Shown: positions 1-9,601 of the stretch, piece after piece
How the letters are laid out: every line of letters starts with the position of its first letter
How positions within the stretch are numbered: position 1 is the stretch's first letter
Source of the DNA: Aphanocapsa lilacina HA4352-LM1
Lineage (GTDB): Bacteria > Cyanobacteriota > Cyanobacteriia > Gloeobacterales > Gloeobacteraceae
NCBI GenBank assembly: GCA_019359725.1
Contig: JAHHGR010000008.1
Span: 20,420 to 84,419 of the forward strand
Direction of reading: 5' to 3'
Length of the DNA: 64,000 bases
The notes under the pieces: generated by a model
The model's database searches: none
Seen by the model: the letters and a program-made list of their open reading frames with translations, nothing else
Told to the model about the DNA's origin: nothing
Position numbers and translations under genes: made by a program

Positions 1-57
1 GGTTGCCTGCTTATCCAGTCCCGATTACCGCCGTTCCATACTTTTTGAGCATCGCCC

Positions 58-1116
58 ATGAACCCGCTCTCGCGCGTCCTGCCTTTTCTGCCGCCCGAAT
101 TTGCCGAAGCGATCCACTGGCTAGGCTGGGCTACCGATCATTTTTTCCCCCTCAAGATGGCGGCGCTGCTGGCCCTGCCGCTGGCGATCGCCGGCGCGAT
201 CCTGGCGCTGCAGGTGCACGTCGCCCGCACGCACAGCTGGCCAAAAATTTGGGCCGACCTGCGCCAGGCTCACCAACTGACGCCCTCGTTTCGGGTCGAA
301 TTGGGGCTGATGGCTCTGGGGATGGTGGGCATCGTGGGCTGGGCCACCGCCCTGGGCGATCAGGGCCGCCGGGTCACCCAGGGCGCGGTCGCCCAGTTTC
401 TGCATCAGTTCTACCCGGAGCAGTGGACCCTGGCCGCTTTGGGTCACCGCTCCTTTGGGGGCACTTTGCTGGCGCTGGTGTTCTACATCGCGCTGTTCGA
501 TCTGATTTTGTATGCCTCCCACCGCATCAAGCACAGCCGGCTGCTCTGGGACCTCCACAAGATCCACCACTCGCCGACGTCGTTCAATCTGGTCTTTGCC
601 GTCTACAACCGGGATCGATCGATTATCCCCACCTACGCGCTGCTCGATTGGATTCCCTTTGCCCTGCTGTTGCCTTTGGGCACGCCGGTGGGGGAGGCGA
701 CGATCTATTTCGCCATCTACAAAGTCCTCGACAAAGCGCGCAATATCTGGATCCACATGCCCTTTTACACCAGCTTCGGCTGGCTCGATTACCTGTTCGT
801 TTCTCCCGCGGTGCACCAGTGCCACCACGGCGCCGACACGATTTATCACGGCAAGAATTTCGGATCGCTGCTCTCGGTGTGGGATGTGCTCTTTGGCACC
901 TACGCCAAACCGCCGGCCGAGCCCCCGGCGCTTGGCATCGGCGAAGACGGCGAGCGGTTGCACCGCAACCTGTTCGCCTTTTTGTGGCTGCCAATCCACG
1001 ATCTGGGCCGCACCTGGGTCCGCATGGCCGGATCGCTATTGCCCACACGGCGTCACCCGCCGAAAACGGCAGCCCCGGTGCCGCCTGTCCCCTCGAAGGA
1101 GCCTTCCCTCAAATGA
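58..1116 (+). CDS. Fatty acid hydroxylase / sterol desaturase family membrane protein
   Basis: Predicted integral-membrane di-iron oxygenase of about 352 residues that would hydroxylate or desaturate a lipid or carotenoid-type substrate. Hydrophobic segments occupy the first half. The family's histidine clusters follow in order: HRIKH, then HKIHH, then HQCHH with a further YHG motif, which together would bind the two irons. The ATG lies just inside the left end of the window. The stop overlaps the start of the downstream flippase as ATGA, so the two are probably translationally coupled. Substrate cannot be told from sequence; the polysaccharide-gene context suggests modification of an envelope lipid, which is inference. 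Confidence 0.8.
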   Translation: MNPLSRVLPFLPPEFAEAIHWLGWATDHFFPLKMAALLALPLAIAGAILALQVHVARTHSWPKIWADLRQAHQLTPSFRVELGLMALGMVGIVGWATALGDQGRRVTQGAVAQFLHQFYPEQWTLAALGHRSFGGTLLALVFYIALFDLILYASHRIKHSRLLWDLHKIHHSPTSFNLVFAVYNRDRSIIPTYALLDWIPFALLLPLGTPVGEATIYFAIYKVLDKARNIWIHMPFYTSFGWLDYLFVSPAVHQCHHGADTIYHGKNFGSLLSVWDVLFGTYAKPPAEPPALGIGEDGERLHRNLFAFLWLPIHDLGRTWVRMAGSLLPTRRHPPKTAAPVPPVPSKEPSLK

Positions 1117-2582
1117 ACTTGCGCCAGAAAGCCGTCAAAGGTGTGGGTTGGTCCGCCATCCGCAACCTGGGCAGCCAGGGTATTTCGCTGGGTGTCTACT
1201 TTGTGCTGGCCCGCCTGCTGGGCCCGGAAGCCTTTGGCCTGGTCGCCCTCGCAGCCATCTTCGTCTCCTTTGTCCAGATTTTCCTGGAACAGGGCCTGCC
1301 CCAGGCGATCGTCCAGAGGTCGCAGCTCGAAAAAGCCCATCTGGACACGGCCTTCTGGGCCAACCTGGCGGTGGGGACGCTGCTGACCGCACTGTGCTTC
1401 GCCAGCAGCGGTCCGGTGGCAAACTTTTTCCACGAGCCGCGGGTGGGTCCGGTGGTCTGCTGGCTCTCGTTCAGCCTGTTCATCGGCTCGTTCAACGCTG
1501 TGCAGCAGGGCATTCTGACGCGCGAATTCGCCTTCAAGTCCCTGGCCGTTCGCTCCTTGATCGCCACTGCCGTCGGCGGGATCGTCGGCATCGCCATGGC
1601 ACTGAGCGGCTGCGGTGTCTGGAGCCTGGTGGGACAGCAACTGGTCAGCCAATTGATCGGGGTGGTGACTCTGTGGCAGGTGAGTTCGTGGCGGCCGGGT
1701 TTTGCCGTCTCGCTCAGGCACCTCGGCGAACTGCTCAGCTTTGGGGTCAACGTGACGGCGTTCAACTTGTCCAACTTCTTCAACCGGCGCGCCGACAGTT
1801 TTTTGATCGGCTACTTTCTCGGTCCGGTGGCCCTGGGCTACTACACCATTGCCTATAACATTCTGCTGGCGATGACCCAGCTTTTGACGGCGACCACCAC
1901 CCAGGTGGCCCTACCGACGTTCTCACGGCTGCAGCACGCGCCGGAGCGACTCCTCTCGGCCTTTTACACCGTTACGCAGTTTACCAGTCTCATCTCGTTT
2001 CCGGCCTTTCTGGGGGTTGCCGTTCTCGCCCCCGAACTGGTCGCGGTCTTGTTCGGCGAGCAATGGACCGCCAGCGTGCCGGTGATGCAAGTACTCTCGT
2101 TGGTCGGCATCCAGCAGTCGGTGTTCTTCTTCAACGGTACGGTGCTTATGGCGATGGGCAAGCCGTCCTGGCGGCTGTGGCTCAACGTGCTCAACTCCAT
2201 CGTCGGGGTGGTCACTTTTGCCATCGCCGTGCCCTGGGGGATCGTGGCGGTGGCCGCCGCCTACGTCGTCAGGGTCTACTTGCTCTCGCCGGTGGCCCTC
2301 TGGGCGGTCAACCGGTTGATGCCCATCGATCTGGGCAAGTACCTGCGCCAGTTCGCCCCGGCCCTGGTCAGTTCGCTGGGAGTGGTCTGCACCATCTGGG
2401 CCGTCCGGGTGGTGTTTGGGAGCGTGCTTTCGCCGCTGGCGCTGCTCACCCTGGCCAGTGTCGTCGGGGCGGCGGTCTACGCCCTCGCCCTGCGGCTGAG
2501 CGCGCCGGAGCTGTTCGCGCGCGCCCTCGATTATGCGCGCCTGTTGGTGCCGCTCGGTGCGGGCAGCCGGGCGCCGTCTTAA
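1113..2582 (+). CDS. Polysaccharide flippase (Wzx/MOP family)
   Basis: About 489 residues with the hydrophobic multi-helix pattern of the oligosaccharide/polysaccharide flippases, which move lipid-linked sugar repeat units across the inner membrane. The N-terminus (VGWSAIRNLGSQGISLGVYF, then LARLLGPEAFGLVALA) is the typical first helix pair of this family. The start is the ATG of the ATGA overlap with the hydroxylase gene; the reading frame stays open upstream but that part overlaps the hydroxylase gene in another frame and has no family resemblance. It is followed by a MurB-like gene and a pyruvyltransferase, consistent with an exopolysaccharide or S-layer polymer cluster. Confidence 0.85.
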   Translation: MNLRQKAVKGVGWSAIRNLGSQGISLGVYFVLARLLGPEAFGLVALAAIFVSFVQIFLEQGLPQAIVQRSQLEKAHLDTAFWANLAVGTLLTALCFASSGPVANFFHEPRVGPVVCWLSFSLFIGSFNAVQQGILTREFAFKSLAVRSLIATAVGGIVGIAMALSGCGVWSLVGQQLVSQLIGVVTLWQVSSWRPGFAVSLRHLGELLSFGVNVTAFNLSNFFNRRADSFLIGYFLGPVALGYYTIAYNILLAMTQLLTATTTQVALPTFSRLQHAPERLLSAFYTVTQFTSLISFPAFLGVAVLAPELVAVLFGEQWTASVPVMQVLSLVGIQQSVFFFNGTVLMAMGKPSWRLWLNVLNSIVGVVTFAIAVPWGIVAVAAAYVVRVYLLSPVALWAVNRLMPIDLGKYLRQFAPALVSSLGVVCTIWAVRVVFGSVLSPLALLTLASVVGAAVYALALRLSAPELFARALDYARLLVPLGAGSRAPS

Positions 2583-2609
2583 GCGTCTTTATTTTGGAGT
2601 GCCTTGCGT

Positions 2610-3449
2610 ATGATCGCCGTTACTGCCTTCGACACCAGCCAACTTTCGACGTTCCGAACCCACCACCACTTCGAGCGCTACGGTGAATTCAAAAGCGCCG
2701 AAGAATTCGCCGAGTACTGCCGTTGGGCGGACGAACACAGCGCCCGGGTTTATATTCTGGGCAACGGCTCCAATACCCTGTTTGCCCGACCCTCGGTGCG
2801 CTCGCTGGTGCTCAAAAACAGCCTGCCCAGAACGATTCGATCGCTGGGCAACGGTCGGGTGGAAGTGTCCTCGACCGTGCAGATCAACGAAGTGTTGAAC
2901 TATTGCTATCAGCACGCCCTCGATTCGTTTTACTACCTGGCCTCGGTGCCCGCTTCGATCGGTGGGGCGCTCGCGATGAATGCCGGCCGGGGTAAAACCC
3001 ACAACTGTACGATCTACGATTTTGTCGAAAGTGTCACTTACCTTCACGAAGGTGCGGTGAAGACCCTCTCGAACGCCGAGATCCAACGGGGTTACCGCAG
3101 GACGATGTTCACCGGTATCCAACGCAGCTTGATCCTCAGTGCGGTTCTGCGCTTCGACGCGGCGCACTTCGAGCACAATCCGCTCACCGAAAGGCGGCAG
3201 TGGGCCAAAGAACACCAGGACAACACCCTGCCCAACTGCGGCACAGTCTTCAAGTACGCGAGCTACCCGATCATGAACCGCCTGCGCGGTCTGCGCATCG
3301 GCGATGCCTACTTTTCTGCGAAGACGAGCAACTGGATATTGAATAAATCCACCAGCAGCGCTCCGATTCTCACTTTGATCAAAGTCGCCAAAATTCTGCA
3401 TTATTTGAGTTTCAAAAAAATCGACCTCGAAGTGATCGAAGTCGATTAG
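2610..3449 (+). CDS. MurB-like FAD-binding reductase in a polysaccharide cluster
   Basis: About 279 residues resembling UDP-N-acetylenolpyruvoylglucosamine reductase. FAD-site motifs are visible: GNGSNTLF near the N-terminus, then ASVPASIGGALAMNAG (compare GIPGTVGGA...MNAG in MurB). Near the C-terminus CGTVFKYA replaces the usual GSxFKNP, so the proton-donating Ser is Thr, and GDAYFSAKTSNWILN matches the GxxxSxxHxxFxxN segment loosely. The ATG was chosen over a TTG six bases upstream because GGAG lies about 10 bases before it. The neighbours are a flippase and a pyruvyltransferase, so a role in making a modified sugar is more likely than cell-wall MurB; this is inference. Confidence 0.65.
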   Translation: MIAVTAFDTSQLSTFRTHHHFERYGEFKSAEEFAEYCRWADEHSARVYILGNGSNTLFARPSVRSLVLKNSLPRTIRSLGNGRVEVSSTVQINEVLNYCYQHALDSFYYLASVPASIGGALAMNAGRGKTHNCTIYDFVESVTYLHEGAVKTLSNAEIQRGYRRTMFTGIQRSLILSAVLRFDAAHFEHNPLTERRQWAKEHQDNTLPNCGTVFKYASYPIMNRLRGLRIGDAYFSAKTSNWILNKSTSSAPILTLIKVAKILHYLSFKKIDLEVIEVD

Positions 3450-3485
3450 CGGTTGTTTTGGATTCTTTTCGAGCGAGCACACAGC

Positions 3486-4592
3486 ATGAAAATCGGTATT
3501 GTCACGTTCCACCACACCACCAACTACGGCGCCACTCTGCAGACTTACGCGCTGTGGAAGACCCTGAGCTGCCAGGGACATGCAGTCGAAATCATCGACT
3601 ATCAACCGACCGCAGCGGTCAAGTACTACCTCAAAGAGTTTTTGCCCGGCCGGCCGGTGCTCAGCAACCTGCAAAAGGCCTGGAAGATGAGCGCCTTCTT
3701 GCGCTCACAGATGCGCCTGGGTGCGAAGACCTGCTACACGCGCGAACAGTTGAAGCGTCACCACGGGCAGTACGATGCGGTGATCTGCGGCAGCGATCAA
3801 ATCTGGTGCATCGACGCCTTTCGTGGGTACGATCCGTCGTTCTTTCTCGACTTTGTCGATGCGCGCACGACGCGCAAAATCAGCTACGCGGCGAGCGCCG
3901 GCTATACCCGGACGCTCGGGGAGCGTCAGGGGGCTGTGCGCGATTTGTTGGGGGATTTCTGGGCGCTTTCGGTGCGCGACGCCAATACCGCCGGCCTCGT
4001 CGAGCGCGAATGCGGGCTCACCTCGACCCACGTGCTCGATCCGACTTTTCTGGTCGATTATGGCGAGTTCCTCGCGCAGCCGGCGGCGGGCAATTATCTG
4101 CTTATCTACAAGATGGGTCCGATGTCGCGGCCCGAAGAGCACTCGATTCTGGCCCTGGCAAAGGCGCGGGGACTGGAAATTGTCTCGATAGGCTTTGAGC
4201 ACCGCATCGCCGACCAGAATCTGATCGGGGCCGGCCCGGTGGAGTGGATCAACGGTTTTGCCGGTGCCCGGTACGTCTTCACCGACACCTTCCACGGCAC
4301 GATCTTCTCGATTATCTTCCGCAAACCTTTCTACACCTTTATTTCCAAGAACAAGGCGGCCAAGATCGGCGACTTGCTGCACAACCTCGGCCTCGCCGAG
4401 CGGATGATCGATGCCCAATCCGAACCGGTGGTCGACTTTGGAGATCTCGATTACACCGCCGTCAACCCGCAGCTCGAAGAGCGTATCGCCGGGTCGAAAG
4501 CTTTTTTGCGGCAGGCTCTGACCAGCACCAGACCTCTTTTGCTCCCGCGCACCCACCCGGCCGAAGCGCTCTACCGGCCGGCACTGGGCTAA
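3486..4592 (+). CDS. Polysaccharide pyruvyl transferase family protein
   Basis: About 368 residues. The N-terminus MKIGIVTFHHTTNYGATLQT and the later segments VICGSDQIWC, FVDARTTRKISYAASAG and FTDTFHGTIFSIIF are characteristic of the CsaB/WcaK-type polysaccharide pyruvyltransferases (PF04230), which add pyruvate ketals from phosphoenolpyruvate to surface glycans. The ATG before KIGIVTF is taken as start because the longer upstream frame adds a non-homologous stretch. It lies 36 bases after the MurB-like gene on the same strand, completing a small exopolysaccharide operon. Acceptor sugar unknown. Confidence 0.8.
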   Translation: MKIGIVTFHHTTNYGATLQTYALWKTLSCQGHAVEIIDYQPTAAVKYYLKEFLPGRPVLSNLQKAWKMSAFLRSQMRLGAKTCYTREQLKRHHGQYDAVICGSDQIWCIDAFRGYDPSFFLDFVDARTTRKISYAASAGYTRTLGERQGAVRDLLGDFWALSVRDANTAGLVERECGLTSTHVLDPTFLVDYGEFLAQPAAGNYLLIYKMGPMSRPEEHSILALAKARGLEIVSIGFEHRIADQNLIGAGPVEWINGFAGARYVFTDTFHGTIFSIIFRKPFYTFISKNKAAKIGDLLHNLGLAERMIDAQSEPVVDFGDLDYTAVNPQLEERIAGSKAFLRQALTSTRPLLLPRTHPAEALYRPALG

Positions 4593-4684
4593 AGCGCCTA
4601 ACTACTCCAGCGTGTCCGAGTTTTCCCCTCCACCTTCGACCCACCCCGGTGTCGTTCCATTCATTTCGTTAGGAGAGTCGAGTC

Positions 4685-6658
4685 ATGTTGAAACGACTGG
4701 GTTACACCTTAGTGGTACCGCTACTGGCCTGCTTGCAGGCGGTGCCCGGTTCTGCCGAGCCCCGGCCGGCGGCCGTCAGGGCCGCCGGCGGCGGCAGGAT
4801 TCTGGTGGAGACGCTTGCCCCCGACGCGAATGTCGTCAAAGGGCGCCTCGTCTTCAGCACCGTCAACGAAGAGATTCGTCCGGCCAAAACCGTGCGGATC
4901 AGCAATACCGGCACCGCCACACTGCAGGTGAGCAGCCTCAGCCTCGGGCAATCGCTGGATATGGTCAATGCCGTCGCGGGCCGCTCGAAGGATCACACGC
5001 GGGAGGAAGATTTTATCCTGGTCGATCCGCCCGCCCTGCCCCTCGCGCTCGCTCCGGGGACATCCTACGACCTGGCGGTGCAGTATGCCCCGCAGCGGAC
5101 CGCCACCTTGCACAGCTCCGGGCAGCCCACCCACACCGAGGACGGCGAGAGCTACGCCGCCCTCACGATTGCAAGCAATGATCCGAAAGCCTCGGCAGTC
5201 GTCCTCGGCCTGGCCGGGATCAATTCCTACGACTTCGAAGGCAAAAACGAAAACTCCCTGGCCGAGATTGCCCGAGCCTTCGGCTGGACCACCGACATCG
5301 GTTCGGAAAAAAGCGACATCGGCGGGCAAAAAACGCTGATGGGCGATGAGGTCTACTCGCCCTACTGGCTGCGCGCCGATACCAGCCGGCCGGTGTTGCT
5401 GTGGCCCCTGGCCCGATACTCCGGCCGCAGCGACGGTGCCGGCGGTTCGCAGCGGTGGGAAGCAAAAGCGGGCAGCGGCGGCAATCTCTACCAGTTCGCC
5501 GGCCGCGACCAGGACGACTCGCCCGAGGGCTGGGAGGTGCCGGGCAGCGACGATCTCAGCGGCGGCGAAAACCAGAAGGTGCTGCTGAAGATTCTGCCGT
5601 TCAACAGCGGCAGCTACAGCAAGACCAACACGGTCCCCAGTCAGGATGCGGTCGACTTCAAACCCTCGGCGGCCTTTTCACTCAAGAACACCGGCGGTGG
5701 TTCTTCCACCGACGACAGCCTCAACGGCGCAGAGCAACTGCATAACTGGCGGCTCTATCCCGTGCGCGACGGCAACGGCCAGTTGGTTGCCAACACCTGG
5801 CTGGCCGCGCAGGACAACGGCATCGACGGCGAGTTCACCAAAAACTTCGACTACAACGACGCTGTCTTTTTGTTGACCAATGCCAAACCCGAGCAGGCCG
5901 AACTCGATCCGGCCGTACCGGCCGCCGCTCCGGGTGCCGCGGCCGTCAAACTCTACTTCAGCTCTACCTACACTGGCACCCTCACCGACAACAACGGCGA
6001 CACCCTCGGATTCACCGATGTTCAACTCAACGGACAGGACGGCTATACCCACTCGGCTTCTTACCGCCCCGATCTGCTGGATCTGACCCGCGGCGATCCC
6101 GGCACCCTCAAGGTCACCACGACCGAAGGGACCAACGAAGGAGACTCCAACTCGCTGGTCAATGGCTTGCAACTCAAATTCGACGGACGCAACACCAAAT
6201 TCAAGGTCTCCGCCCGTCTGCTGGGACCGTTAAGCCAGATCAACATTCCCAACCAGCGCGCCGGGATCATGGTCGGCCCCAACCAGGACAACTACCTCCG
6301 GCTGACCGCCTCGGCGCGCAGCAACGGCAGCCTGGCGCTGCAGTTCGTCTTCGAGCACAAAGGCGATCCCGTCTATGTCGGATCGAGCGTCTACATCCGC
6401 GATCCCGACAAACTCCAGTACCTGGAACTATTTTTGCTGGGCGATCCGAAAGCCGCCCGGGTGCAGGCCGCCTACCGGGCGGTGTACACCACCGGCGAGG
6501 ATAGCGGTCAGGTGGCCCTGGCCACGCCGGTCACCCTGGCGGGCGGGCAGGTCGGTCACTTCTTCGCCGCCCAAAGCAAAGCGGGCATTTTTGCCAGCAG
6601 CAAGGACGCCCCCGCCATCACCATCACCTACGACAACTTTGCAGTGAGTGCCAACTGA
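4685..6658 (+). CDS. Secreted multidomain protein with ASH-like and DUF4114/DUF1349-like regions
   Basis: About 657 residues with a clear signal peptide (hydrophobic GYTLVVPLLACLQAVPGSA, cleavage near residue 24). Residues about 50-180 resemble an ASH/choice-of-anchor beta-sandwich (EIRPAKTVRISNTGTATLQV). A middle region carries NFDYNDAVFLLTN, reminiscent of DUF4114. The C-terminal 180 residues look like a concanavalin-type lectin fold (RAGIMVGPNQDNYLRL, then ITITYDNFAV at the end). AGGAGA sits just before the ATG. No enzyme motif was seen; it is probably an outer-surface or matrix protein working with the secreted lyases that follow. Domain names are by eye and moderately secure. Confidence 0.6.
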   Translation: MLKRLGYTLVVPLLACLQAVPGSAEPRPAAVRAAGGGRILVETLAPDANVVKGRLVFSTVNEEIRPAKTVRISNTGTATLQVSSLSLGQSLDMVNAVAGRSKDHTREEDFILVDPPALPLALAPGTSYDLAVQYAPQRTATLHSSGQPTHTEDGESYAALTIASNDPKASAVVLGLAGINSYDFEGKNENSLAEIARAFGWTTDIGSEKSDIGGQKTLMGDEVYSPYWLRADTSRPVLLWPLARYSGRSDGAGGSQRWEAKAGSGGNLYQFAGRDQDDSPEGWEVPGSDDLSGGENQKVLLKILPFNSGSYSKTNTVPSQDAVDFKPSAAFSLKNTGGGSSTDDSLNGAEQLHNWRLYPVRDGNGQLVANTWLAAQDNGIDGEFTKNFDYNDAVFLLTNAKPEQAELDPAVPAAAPGAAAVKLYFSSTYTGTLTDNNGDTLGFTDVQLNGQDGYTHSASYRPDLLDLTRGDPGTLKVTTTEGTNEGDSNSLVNGLQLKFDGRNTKFKVSARLLGPLSQINIPNQRAGIMVGPNQDNYLRLTASARSNGSLALQFVFEHKGDPVYVGSSVYIRDPDKLQYLELFLLGDPKAARVQAAYRAVYTTGEDSGQVALATPVTLAGGQVGHFFAAQSKAGIFASSKDAPAITITYDNFAVSAN

Positions 6659-6663
6659 AGGGC

Positions 6664-6689
6664 GAACCCGTACGCCTTCGCACGGGTTC
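6664..6689 (+). terminator. Hairpin downstream of secreted-protein gene
   Basis: Perfect 8-bp stem (GAACCCGT / ACGGGTTC) with a 10-base loop starting six bases after the stop codon. There is no T-run after it, so it may be a transcript 3' stabilising stem or a weak terminator. Confidence 0.45.
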
Positions 6690-6898
6690 AGAAACCAACC
6701 CGCCGCACAAACCCAGGCAACTGTATTTGCGCAAGAATGTGCATTTCCCCTGTTTGGGGGGTATATAAGTGAGGTAGAGCAAAGTAGCATCTCGGTGGAC
6801 TTCGCCTTCCGGAAAGTATACGTCGCTCAGACGGCTCCAGATTGGGCCTGCTTGGACGATCGTCTTTTCAGATTTCATCACAAATTCCACCGAGAACT

Positions 6899-9508
6899 AT
6901 GATGCCGACATTTCAGCCCCGGGCCGGGCGTCTGGCCGCGGGCGGATGCATTGTACTTGTACTGTCTTTTTTTTTGGTGAGTCCGGCCTCGGCCGCCCGC
7001 AACTGGTGGGTGTTTCTTTCACCCACTGAGGCCGAACTGCTCTACAAAGCTGCGAGTTTCAGCGCGCTTAAAAGCGAAGTGGACAACGATTATCTGGACG
7101 GTCTGAGTGAACCCAAGACCTGCCTGGACACCCGTTCGCCCTGGGTGCAGCAGATGGCCGCCGCCCAGGAGATGCTCTCAGCCACCTACCTCGCCCTCAA
7201 ATGGGGCAAATACGGCGGCGCCGACAACGCTGAACTTACCCCCTACCGCGAACAGATCGCAGCCAACTGGAAAGCAATCCTCGAAGCCGGACCGATCAAC
7301 CTCTGGCAGGACAACTTCGACGGTGTCACGCGCCAGTTCGTCGCCGGCGGCTGCGACTACACCAAATCCTACCAACCTGGTTGGTATGAAGGGGACATCG
7401 CTCTGCGCTTCTGGATATTTGGCGCCTTGCCTTCTTATGATGCGGTGCGCGACGAGCTGAGCACTGCTGAGCGCGAGGCGATCGACGCGTGGCTGCGGGG
7501 ATTGGCAGACCAGCTGTGGTCGGGCCGCGATTTTGGTCGGGAGCACAACCGGGGGGCGAGCGCGGTGGCCCAGGCGCACGTGATTGCCCTGGTGCTGCAG
7601 GAGCGTTCGCGCTTCGAGTCGTACTATTTTCATTCGACGGGAGGTCTGAAAGATTACTACCGGCAGATGAACTACGCGCCGCTGGCCGGGTGTGACTTTC
7701 CCAAACAGCCCGGACTGACCTCTGAGCTGGCAAGCCGCGACGGCATTCACGGCAGCCAAACGGTGATGCACAGCTTCGGCGCCCTCGCAGTGATCGCCCA
7801 CGCGGGGCACATGGGGGGCAACGTCGACTGGAACATCTACAACACCACCGGGGATCCGAATCTACTGGCCGCTGTCCTGGGTACCTGGTACGACATTGAA
7901 GAGACATTGCGCGATGAATTCAACGCCTATATCACCTGTCTGGAGAACGAGACAGACGCTTCGGACAGCTTCGAGGACACGAGCCTCGACGAGCGCGTCT
8001 GGGCGCCGCTGGCGTTTTTTCAGACCCGCTTTCAAAATGTCGATTCGTGGGGACTGGGCAACCTGCGCGCCCTGAGAAAGGAGCGCGCCTCGCTGCACGC
8101 CCAGACCCGGCTGGCCAATCAGAAGCCGACCGTCGAGCTGACTGCGCCCGCCTCCGGCGCACAGTTCACGGCGCCGGCCACGGTCACCCTGAATGCCAAT
8201 GCCCGCGACAACAACGGTGCAGTGAGCAAGGTCGAGTTTTTCCGCGACAGCACCAAAATTGGCGAGGACCTTACCAGCCCCTACTCCGCCACCTGGAAGC
8301 TCGCAGAAGCTGGAACCTATGCGCTGAAGGCCAAAGTGACCGACAGCCAGGGTGTCACCGCCGATTCCGCCTCCCGGACGATCACGGTCTCCCAGCCTTC
8401 GGGGTTGTCGGTGTACCTGGTACAACCCCTCGACGGGGCGTTCGTGGCCAGCGGTTCGGATGCGAAGCTGCAGGCGGTGGCCGCCCACAGTTCCGGCAGC
8501 GTCAGCAAGGTGGAATTTTATCAAGGTTCCACCAAACTCGGTTCCGACTCGGCCAGCCCCTACTTCTACACCTGGGTCAAGCCCCCGTCGGGCAGCTACT
8601 CGCTGACGGCCAAGGCGATCAGCAGCACTGGGGCCACAATCACCTCCAGTGCAATCGACCTGAGCGTCGGATCGCCCAATGCCGCGCCGACCGCGGGCAT
8701 GGTCGATCCGGAGGACGGCGCCCAGGTGACGGCCCCTTCGGCGCTCAGCCTCCACGCCGAAGCTGACGACAGCGACGGCACCATCGGCAATGTCGAGTTT
8801 TTCAGCGGCGGCGTCAAACTCGGCCAGGACACCACATCGCCTTACTACTTCAGCTGGAAGGGCATGGCGGCGGGCAAGTACTCGATTGCGGCGGTGGCCA
8901 CGGACAACCGGGGGGCTGTGTTTACCTCCCCTGCGGTGGGTGTCACCGTGTCGCTGCCGACTCCCTGGCAACTTAAAGACATCGGCAATGTCGGCCTGAC
9001 TGGCAATGTGGCCTTCAACCCCGACAGCGGCACCTTCACGATCAAAGCCGCCGGGGCGGACATCTGGGGCGATGCCGACGGCTTTATGTATGTCTACCAG
9101 CCGCTGTCCGGAGATGGGCAGATCGTCGCGCGGGTTTCGAGCTTGGCCGACACCGATGCCTGGGCCAAGGGGGGGGTGATGATCCGCGACGGCTTTACCT
9201 CCAGTGCCCGCAACGTGTTTGTCGGTCTCACCCCGAGCAAAGGGGTCACCTTTCAGTACCGGACCAAGACCGGCGGGGACAGCGGCTCCAAGACCGTCGC
9301 CGGCTACAAAGCGCCCTACTGGCTCAAACTGGTGCGCACGGGCGACACGATCAAAGGCTACTACTCCAGCAACGGCGGCAGTTGGGTCTGGATCGGCACC
9401 CAGAGCATCTCAATGGCGACGGACCTGTTCATGGGTCTGGCCGTCACCAGCCACGACAGCGCCGAGTTGACGACGGCTGCTTTCACCAATGTGAGCGCCA
9501 GCAAGTAA
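6899..9508 (+). CDS. Secreted alginate-lyase-like protein with three Ig-like repeats and a C-terminal lectin-like domain
   Basis: About 869 residues. A signal peptide ends near SPASA. Residues about 35-400 form an alpha-helical domain with motifs EHNRGASAVAQAHVI and VMHSFGALAVIAHAG, suggestive of an (alpha/alpha)-toroid polysaccharide lyase such as alginate lyase; catalytic residues are not proven. Three bacterial Ig-like repeats of about 90 residues follow (each with KVEFF or NVEFF, then TSPYxxTW-type motifs). The end (DIGNVGLTGN...GADIWG...GGVMIRDG) is a DUF1349/concanavalin-like module seen in carbohydrate-active enzymes. Two adjacent ATGs could start translation; the first is used. A shorter paralogue follows, and part of the lyase domain is identical in DNA between them. 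Confidence 0.7.
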   Translation: MMPTFQPRAGRLAAGGCIVLVLSFFLVSPASAARNWWVFLSPTEAELLYKAASFSALKSEVDNDYLDGLSEPKTCLDTRSPWVQQMAAAQEMLSATYLALKWGKYGGADNAELTPYREQIAANWKAILEAGPINLWQDNFDGVTRQFVAGGCDYTKSYQPGWYEGDIALRFWIFGALPSYDAVRDELSTAEREAIDAWLRGLADQLWSGRDFGREHNRGASAVAQAHVIALVLQERSRFESYYFHSTGGLKDYYRQMNYAPLAGCDFPKQPGLTSELASRDGIHGSQTVMHSFGALAVIAHAGHMGGNVDWNIYNTTGDPNLLAAVLGTWYDIEETLRDEFNAYITCLENETDASDSFEDTSLDERVWAPLAFFQTRFQNVDSWGLGNLRALRKERASLHAQTRLANQKPTVELTAPASGAQFTAPATVTLNANARDNNGAVSKVEFFRDSTKIGEDLTSPYSATWKLAEAGTYALKAKVTDSQGVTADSASRTITVSQPSGLSVYLVQPLDGAFVASGSDAKLQAVAAHSSGSVSKVEFYQGSTKLGSDSASPYFYTWVKPPSGSYSLTAKAISSTGATITSSAIDLSVGSPNAAPTAGMVDPEDGAQVTAPSALSLHAEADDSDGTIGNVEFFSGGVKLGQDTTSPYYFSWKGMAAGKYSIAAVATDNRGAVFTSPAVGVTVSLPTPWQLKDIGNVGLTGNVAFNPDSGTFTIKAAGADIWGDADGFMYVYQPLSGDGQIVARVSSLADTDAWAKGGVMIRDGFTSSARNVFVGLTPSKGVTFQYRTKTGGDSGSKTVAGYKAPYWLKLVRTGDTIKGYYSSNGGSWVWIGTQSISMATDLFMGLAVTSHDSAELTTAAFTNVSASK
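7128..7692 (+). repeat. 565-bp identical tract, copy 1 (gene-conversion tract)
   Basis: Every base from the ACACCCGTTCG at the left to the GCCGGGTG at the right matches the tract in the next gene at an offset of exactly 2,688 bases, including synonymous positions. Sequence immediately outside both ends diverges sharply. It lies within the lyase domain. Confidence 0.97.
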
Positions 9509-9601
9509 CCTCGCTTACACCAGAACCGAAAACGTTGAAGCGCCGTCTTGGCTACCGAGGCCGGGGCGGCGCTATTTTTTGTCGCCACGTGGGCTATACC
9601 G

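Noticed and set aside
3..1112. The long first frame extending the flippase protein upstream to the window start
   Set aside because: It overlaps the histidine-motif hydroxylase in another frame and has no flippase similarity; the ATGA junction gives the true start.
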